DNA of 11,105 bases, taken from contig CACFEM010000026.1 of NCBI GenBank assembly GCA_902565325.1, forward strand, positions 1-11,105, in the 5' to 3' direction. The first letter of the stretch is position 1, and each line of letters opens with the position of its first letter. The position numbers and the translations under genes are program-made. This document shows positions 8,620 through 11,105 of the stretch, piece by piece. The notes under the pieces are model-generated. The model had not been told where the DNA came from and did not search any database. It saw only the letters and a list, made by a program, of their open reading frames with translations. The DNA is from an uncultured Pelagibacteraceae bacterium. Lineage in GTDB: Bacteria; Pseudomonadota; Alphaproteobacteria; Pelagibacterales; Pelagibacteraceae.

Positions 8620-8895
8620 TTATTGAGAAGGTGGTTTTTCACCCATTTTATAAATTGCTTTTATTTCATCATTAGATGTATCTCTAACCATATTAAACCA
8701 TTTACGACAACCATGTGCATGATTCCATCTTTCAAATTGAACACCTTTAATATTTTTTCTCATAAATAAATACTCTGCCCACTCATCATCACTTAATTCT
8801 GTTGGTTGCTTAGGTCTCTCGATATGAGCTTCTCCTCCAGCCTTAAATTCTTGCTGATCTCGTTCTCCACAGTATGGACAGTTTATTAAAAACAT
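8620..8895 (-). CDS. soxD: Sarcosine oxidase, delta subunit (zinc-binding)
   Basis: SoxD is the small structural subunit of heterotetrameric sarcosine oxidase, holding a zinc ion and bridging the larger chains. The protein has 91 residues, normal for the family. CPYCG (6-10) supplies two cysteines, and RWNHAHGCRKWF (56-67) supplies the remaining candidate ligands (H59 and C63). The stretch ERPKQPTELSDDEWAEYLFMR (26-46) and the tail of small and charged residues are also characteristic. The ATG overlaps the soxB stop by one base (TAATG on the minus strand), and the stop is one base before the soxA ATG, so soxB, soxD and soxA are packed for coupled translation. No Shine-Dalgarno sequence is seen. 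Confidence 0.95.
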   Translation of the reverse strand: MFLINCPYCGERDQQEFKAGGEAHIERPKQPTELSDDEWAEYLFMRKNIKGVQFERWNHAHGCRKWFNMVRDTSNDEIKAIYKMGEKPPSQ

Positions 8896-10148
8896 TAATG
8901 AGCAACCGCTGCAGCCCCATGTTCATCAACAAGGTCTCCGCTTACAAATCTATTTAAATTAAATGCAGCATTAAGTTTGTGTGGTTCATCATTTGCGATA
9001 GTATGTGCAAACAAATCTCCAGATCCAGGAGTTGCTTTAAATCCTCCAGTACCCCAACCACAATTAAAGTATAATCCTTTAATTGAAGTTTTACTTAAAA
9101 TTGGACTAGCGTCAGGACAAATATCTACTATTCCTCCCCATTGTCTTAACATTCTCATTCTACTGAAAATTGGATATAATTCTAATATAGCGTTTAATGT
9201 TCCTTCAACTATTTGATGACTACCTTTTTGAGTATAAGAAACATAATCATCTGTTCCAGCACCAATGACCAATTCTCCTTTATCAGATTGACTAACATAA
9301 GCATGCACTGCATTAGACATTACAACAGTATCAATAATTGGTTTTACAGGTTCAGAAACTAAAGCTTGCAAAGGTTTACTTTCAAGTGGTAGTCTTAGAC
9401 CCGCCATATTAGCTATAACGCTAGAATGGCCAGCTGCAACTACACCAACTTTCTTAGTTTTTATAAATCCTTTTGTTGTTTCTATTCCTTCAACACTATC
9501 TCCATTTCTTTTAATTCCTTTAACCTCACAATTTTGAATAATATCAACACCCATTGCATCGGCTCCTCTTGCATATCCCCAAGCAACAGCATCATGTCTT
9601 GCTGTACCAGCTCTTCGTTGTAAAGTTCCTCCTAAAACAGGATATCTAATATCTGGTGATGTATTTATAATTGGACAAAACTTTTTTACCTCTTCGGTAC
9701 TTAAGTAAACTGCATCAATTCCATTTAGTCTATTTGCATGTGTTCTTCTTTTTAAATCTCTAACATCTTGTAAATTATGTGCAAGGTTCATTACACCTCT
9801 TTGACTAAACATTACATTGTAATTTAGTTCTTGAGATAAACCCTCCCAAATTTTTAATGCATGATCATATAATCCTGCACTGGCGTCCCATAAATAATTT
9901 GATCTAATAATTGTAGTATTACGTCCAGTATTTCCACCACCAATCCAACCTTTCTCGACTACAGCAATATTATTCATGTTGTGTTTTTTTGTTAAATAGT
10001 AAGCTGTTGCTAATCCATGGCCACCACCGCCAACAATAACTGCATCGTACTCTTTTTTAGGCGTAGGGTCTTTCCATGCTCTTTGCCAATTTTCATGATA
10101 TGAAAGAGCATTTTTGATTAGCGAAAATACTGAGTACTTATTTTTCAT
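8895..10148 (-). CDS. soxB: Sarcosine oxidase, beta subunit (flavoprotein)
   Basis: SoxB is the catalytic flavin subunit that oxidises the N-methyl group of sarcosine, giving glycine and passing electrons to oxygen as H2O2; family members bind FAD and a covalent FMN at the alpha-beta interface. The 417-residue protein has the dinucleotide fold [19 protein letters not shown] (34-52), followed by [23 protein letters not shown] (63-85). [19 protein letters not shown] (178-196) contains H185, which aligns by recall with the histidine that holds FMN in characterised enzymes. [16 protein letters not shown] (362-377) is the C-terminal flavin loop. It is the first gene of the operon, with 67 bp between its ATG and tRNA-Ser. 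No Shine-Dalgarno sequence precedes the ATG, and the leader is probably very short. A monomeric DadA-type oxidase is ruled out by the D, A and G neighbours. Confidence 0.96.
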   Translation of the reverse strand: MKNKYSVFSLIKNALSYHENWQRAWKDPTPKKEYDAVIVGGGGHGLATAYYLTKKHNMNNIAVVEKGWIGGGNTGRNTTIIRSNYLWDASAGLYDHALKIWEGLSQELNYNVMFSQRGVMNLAHNLQDVRDLKRRTHANRLNGIDAVYLSTEEVKKFCPIINTSPDIRYPVLGGTLQRRAGTARHDAVAWGYARGADAMGVDIIQNCEVKGIKRNGDSVEGIETTKGFIKTKKVGVVAAGHSSVIANMAGLRLPLESKPLQALVSEPVKPIIDTVVMSNAVHAYVSQSDKGELVIGAGTDDYVSYTQKGSHQIVEGTLNAILELYPIFSRMRMLRQWGGIVDICPDASPILSKTSIKGLYFNCGWGTGGFKATPGSGDLFAHTIANDEPHKLNAAFNLNRFVSGDLVDEHGAAAVAH

Positions 10149-10158
10149 AATAATTGAA

Positions 10159-10187
10159 TAATTACTTTATATATATTGAATTTTCAA
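10159..10187 (-). promoter_or_regulatory. Candidate soxB promoter
   Basis: On the minus strand TTGAAA (10187-10182) is followed after 17 bases by TAATTA (10164-10159). That would start transcription about 3-5 bases before the soxB ATG, giving an almost leaderless mRNA. An alternative -10 is TATAAA at 10171-10166 with the weaker -35 TTGTAT at 10192-10187 (15-base spacer). The region is so A+T-rich that chance matches are expected, but the promoter must lie in these 67 bases or inside the tRNA gene. Confidence 0.3.
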
Positions 10188-10189
10188 TA
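10174..10189. repeat. Inverted repeat, candidate operator between soxB and tRNA-Ser
   Basis: TATTGAA-TT-TTCAATA is a perfect 7-base inverted repeat with a 2-base centre, centred about 33 bp before the soxB ATG. It covers the proposed -35 of soxB on the minus strand and the proposed -35 of tRNA-Ser on the plus strand. The symmetry and spacing suit a dimeric repressor, but the low sequence complexity makes chance plausible. No regulator gene is present in the window. Confidence 0.3.
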
Positions 10190-10203
10190 CAATCGCTTAA
10201 TAC
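10176..10203 (+). promoter_or_regulatory. Candidate tRNA-Ser promoter
   Basis: TTGAAT (10176-10181) and TAATAC (10198-10203) are separated by 16 bases. Transcription would start near 10210, a few bases before the mature tRNA 5' end at 10216. This is the best sigma-70-like pair upstream of the tRNA, which has no co-directional gene before it and therefore needs its own promoter. Confidence 0.45.
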
Positions 10204-10215
10204 ACAATGTCATAC

Positions 10216-10307
10216 GGAAGAGTGGGTGAGAGGCTGAAACCAGTCGTTTGCTAAATGACCGTGCGAGGAAACTTGTACCGAGGGTTCGAATCCCTCCTCT
10301 TCCGCCA
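10216..10307 (+). tRNA. tRNA-Ser (anticodon GCU, reads AGC/AGU)
   Basis: The cloverleaf can be folded by hand. The acceptor GGAAGAG (10216-10222) pairs with CTCTTCC (10297-10303), followed by G and an encoded CCA (10305-10307). The D stem is GGT/ACC (10225-10227 with 10239-10241). The anticodon stem GTCGT/ATGAC (10243-10247 with 10255-10259, one G-U) encloses loop TTGCTAA with anticodon GCT at 10250-10252. The long variable arm GTGCGAG-GAAA-CTTGTAC forms seven pairs with G-U wobbles, typical of class II serine tRNAs. The T arm is GAGGG-TTCGAAT-CCCTC (10280-10296). The tRNA is divergent from soxB, and its 3' CCA abuts, with no spacer, the stop codon of the opposing transglycosylase gene. Confidence 0.98.
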
Positions 10308-11105
10308 CTAAAATAGAGGCTGATCTATAAAAAAGTTTTTCATGGTTACAGGACGTTGTTCCAAAATATATCTATAGACATTATAATTTTCCATTACACG
10401 CTGTACGTAATTTCTTGTCTCTCTAAATTTTATCAACTCAACCCAATCAACATAATCAACTTGTTTTTTTTGTGGATCTTTATTTATTTTTTTCCAATAT
10501 TTAACTCTGTTGGGTCCAGCATTATAAGCAGCTACTGCAAAAGGATAAGCACCATCATATTGTAGAATTAAACCTGCAATATAGTGTGAACCTAAATTAA
10601 TATTATATTCTGGATCAGTAGTTAATCTTGATTTTGAATAAGGAAGTTTAGCTTGTTTCGAAACTAATTTTGCAGTGTAAGGCATCAATTGCATTAATCC
10701 CTTTGCACCAGCATGACTATTAGCCTCTAAGTCAAATTCACTTTCTTGTCTAATTATAGATAAGATCAAAGCACTTTCAGGGATTTTTCGACCGTTAATA
10801 TTTTTAGGTGTACTTATTATTGGGTAATTAAATTTATTATGAAATCTTTTCTGATAAGAAGCAATTTTTGAAACCTGAATAGCAAAATCATATCTGTTTA
10901 TACTTGTAGCTAATTCTGCAGCCAAAACTTCACTGCCTTTAGCTATATTATCGTTAGCTAAATGCCTTAAAATATGTTTTGTATATTTGTCTTTCTTTAA
11001 TTCATCTAGAAGATAAGAAATTTTTACAAGTTCTTTATTAAAAAATTGAATCCTATATTTTGGATCTATTTCCATATCTTTATCTAACTCAAATTTTCCA
11101 TTTGG
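10308..11105 (-). CDS. Lytic murein transglycosylase, Slt family, C-terminal part (partial)
   Basis: The frame is open to the right edge: ten further codons (PNGKFELDKD) precede the internal Met at 11075, so this is the C-terminal 265 residues of a longer protein rather than a gene starting there. Slt-type enzymes are usually about 600-700 residues and cleave peptidoglycan in the periplasm with formation of 1,6-anhydro-muramic acid. Numbering from the edge, the goose-lysozyme-like catalytic domain covers about 105-245. It shows ILSIIRQESEF with catalytic Glu at 121, SHAGAKGLMQLMP (130-142), INLGSHYIAGLI (169-180), PFAVAAYNAGPNRV (188-201) and FRETRNYVQRV (227-237). The preceding helical part (LAAELATSINRYDFAIQVSK) resembles the superhelical linker of Slt70. 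A signal peptide would lie outside the window. The TAG stop is directly next to the tRNA-Ser 3' end. Confidence 0.92.
   Translation of the reverse strand, partial: PNGKFELDKDMEIDPKYRIQFFNKELVKISYLLDELKKDKYTKHILRHLANDNIAKGSEVLAAELATSINRYDFAIQVSKIASYQKRFHNKFNYPIISTPKNINGRKIPESALILSIIRQESEFDLEANSHAGAKGLMQLMPYTAKLVSKQAKLPYSKSRLTTDPEYNINLGSHYIAGLILQYDGAYPFAVAAYNAGPNRVKYWKKINKDPQKKQVDYVDWVELIKFRETRNYVQRVMENYNVYRYILEQRPVTMKNFFIDQPLF

Noticed and set aside
8542..8769. A 75-codon plus-strand open frame across the soxA/soxD junction
   Set aside because: It is antisense to two well-conserved genes, has no recognisable domain and no initiation signal; it is a shadow of the sox genes in A+T-rich DNA.
9426..9623. 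A Ser/Asn/Phe-rich plus-strand open frame opposite soxB
   Set aside because: Its composition is that of an antisense translation of a conserved Gly/Ala-rich flavoprotein, with no start signal.
10151..10164. A second inverted repeat TAATT-GAAT-AATTA just upstream of soxB
   Set aside because: Five-base arms made only of A and T are expected by chance in such sequence; it is not separately called.
10149..10215. A glycine riboswitch or other structured leader upstream of soxB, as occurs near glycine genes in this kind of organism
   Set aside because: The gap is only 67 bp, is nearly all A/T, and contains none of the G-rich conserved core of a glycine aptamer; the likely leader is only a few bases long.
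10216..10307. tRNA-Ser as a phage or island attachment site
   Set aside because: No integrase gene and no repeated 3' tRNA fragment is visible in the window, and the flanking genes are ordinary core genes.
10308..11075. Treating the Met at 11075 as the true start of the transglycosylase
   Set aside because: The frame stays open for ten more codons to the window edge and Slt enzymes are far longer, so the Met is internal.

Overview
The window is a compact, strongly A+T-rich stretch of bacterial chromosome (judged by eye, not counted). Its gene content, protein style (Lys/Asn/Ile-rich, short spacers, overlapping genes, almost no Shine-Dalgarno sequences) and full sarcosine oxidase operon suggest a streamlined marine alphaproteobacterium of the SAR11/Pelagibacter type. 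The assignment is inference from style and recall; no search was run.

Layout. Positions 1-5054 form a co-directional plus-strand block: the 3' end of gatA, gatB, a class I O-methyltransferase, a rhodanese-type tRNA hydroxylase (trhO), a MATE efflux transporter and a secreted or membrane-anchored thermonuclease. Neighbours overlap or lie at most 14 nt apart, so they could be one transcript. From 5057 onward the protein genes are on the minus strand: soxG, soxA, soxD and soxB (transcribed in the order soxB-soxD-soxA-soxG), encoding heterotetrameric sarcosine oxidase. A plus-strand tRNA-Ser(GCU) gene follows, divergent from soxB, and then the C-terminal part of a lytic murein transglycosylase on the minus strand, cut by the right edge of the window.

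How the genes work together. The left block is translation-centred: GatA/GatB belong to the GatCAB amidotransferase that completes Gln-tRNA and/or Asn-tRNA, and TrhO hydroxylates the wobble uridine of tRNAs. The O-methyltransferase overlaps trhO by one nucleotide and belongs to the same broad family as Bacillus TrmR (YrrM), which methylates ho5U34 to mo5U34, so the pair may be a two-gene mo5U34 module. This is the most interesting hypothesis in the window. The sox operon converts sarcosine to glycine and delivers the methyl carbon to tetrahydrofolate, the last step of glycine betaine/dimethylglycine breakdown.

There is no gene-free stretch above 300 bases. The longest gap is 67 bp (10149-10215), between soxB and tRNA-Ser, and it must carry both divergent promoters. 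A 7-2-7 inverted repeat lies there. I see no CRISPR array, insertion sequence, prophage or riboswitch.
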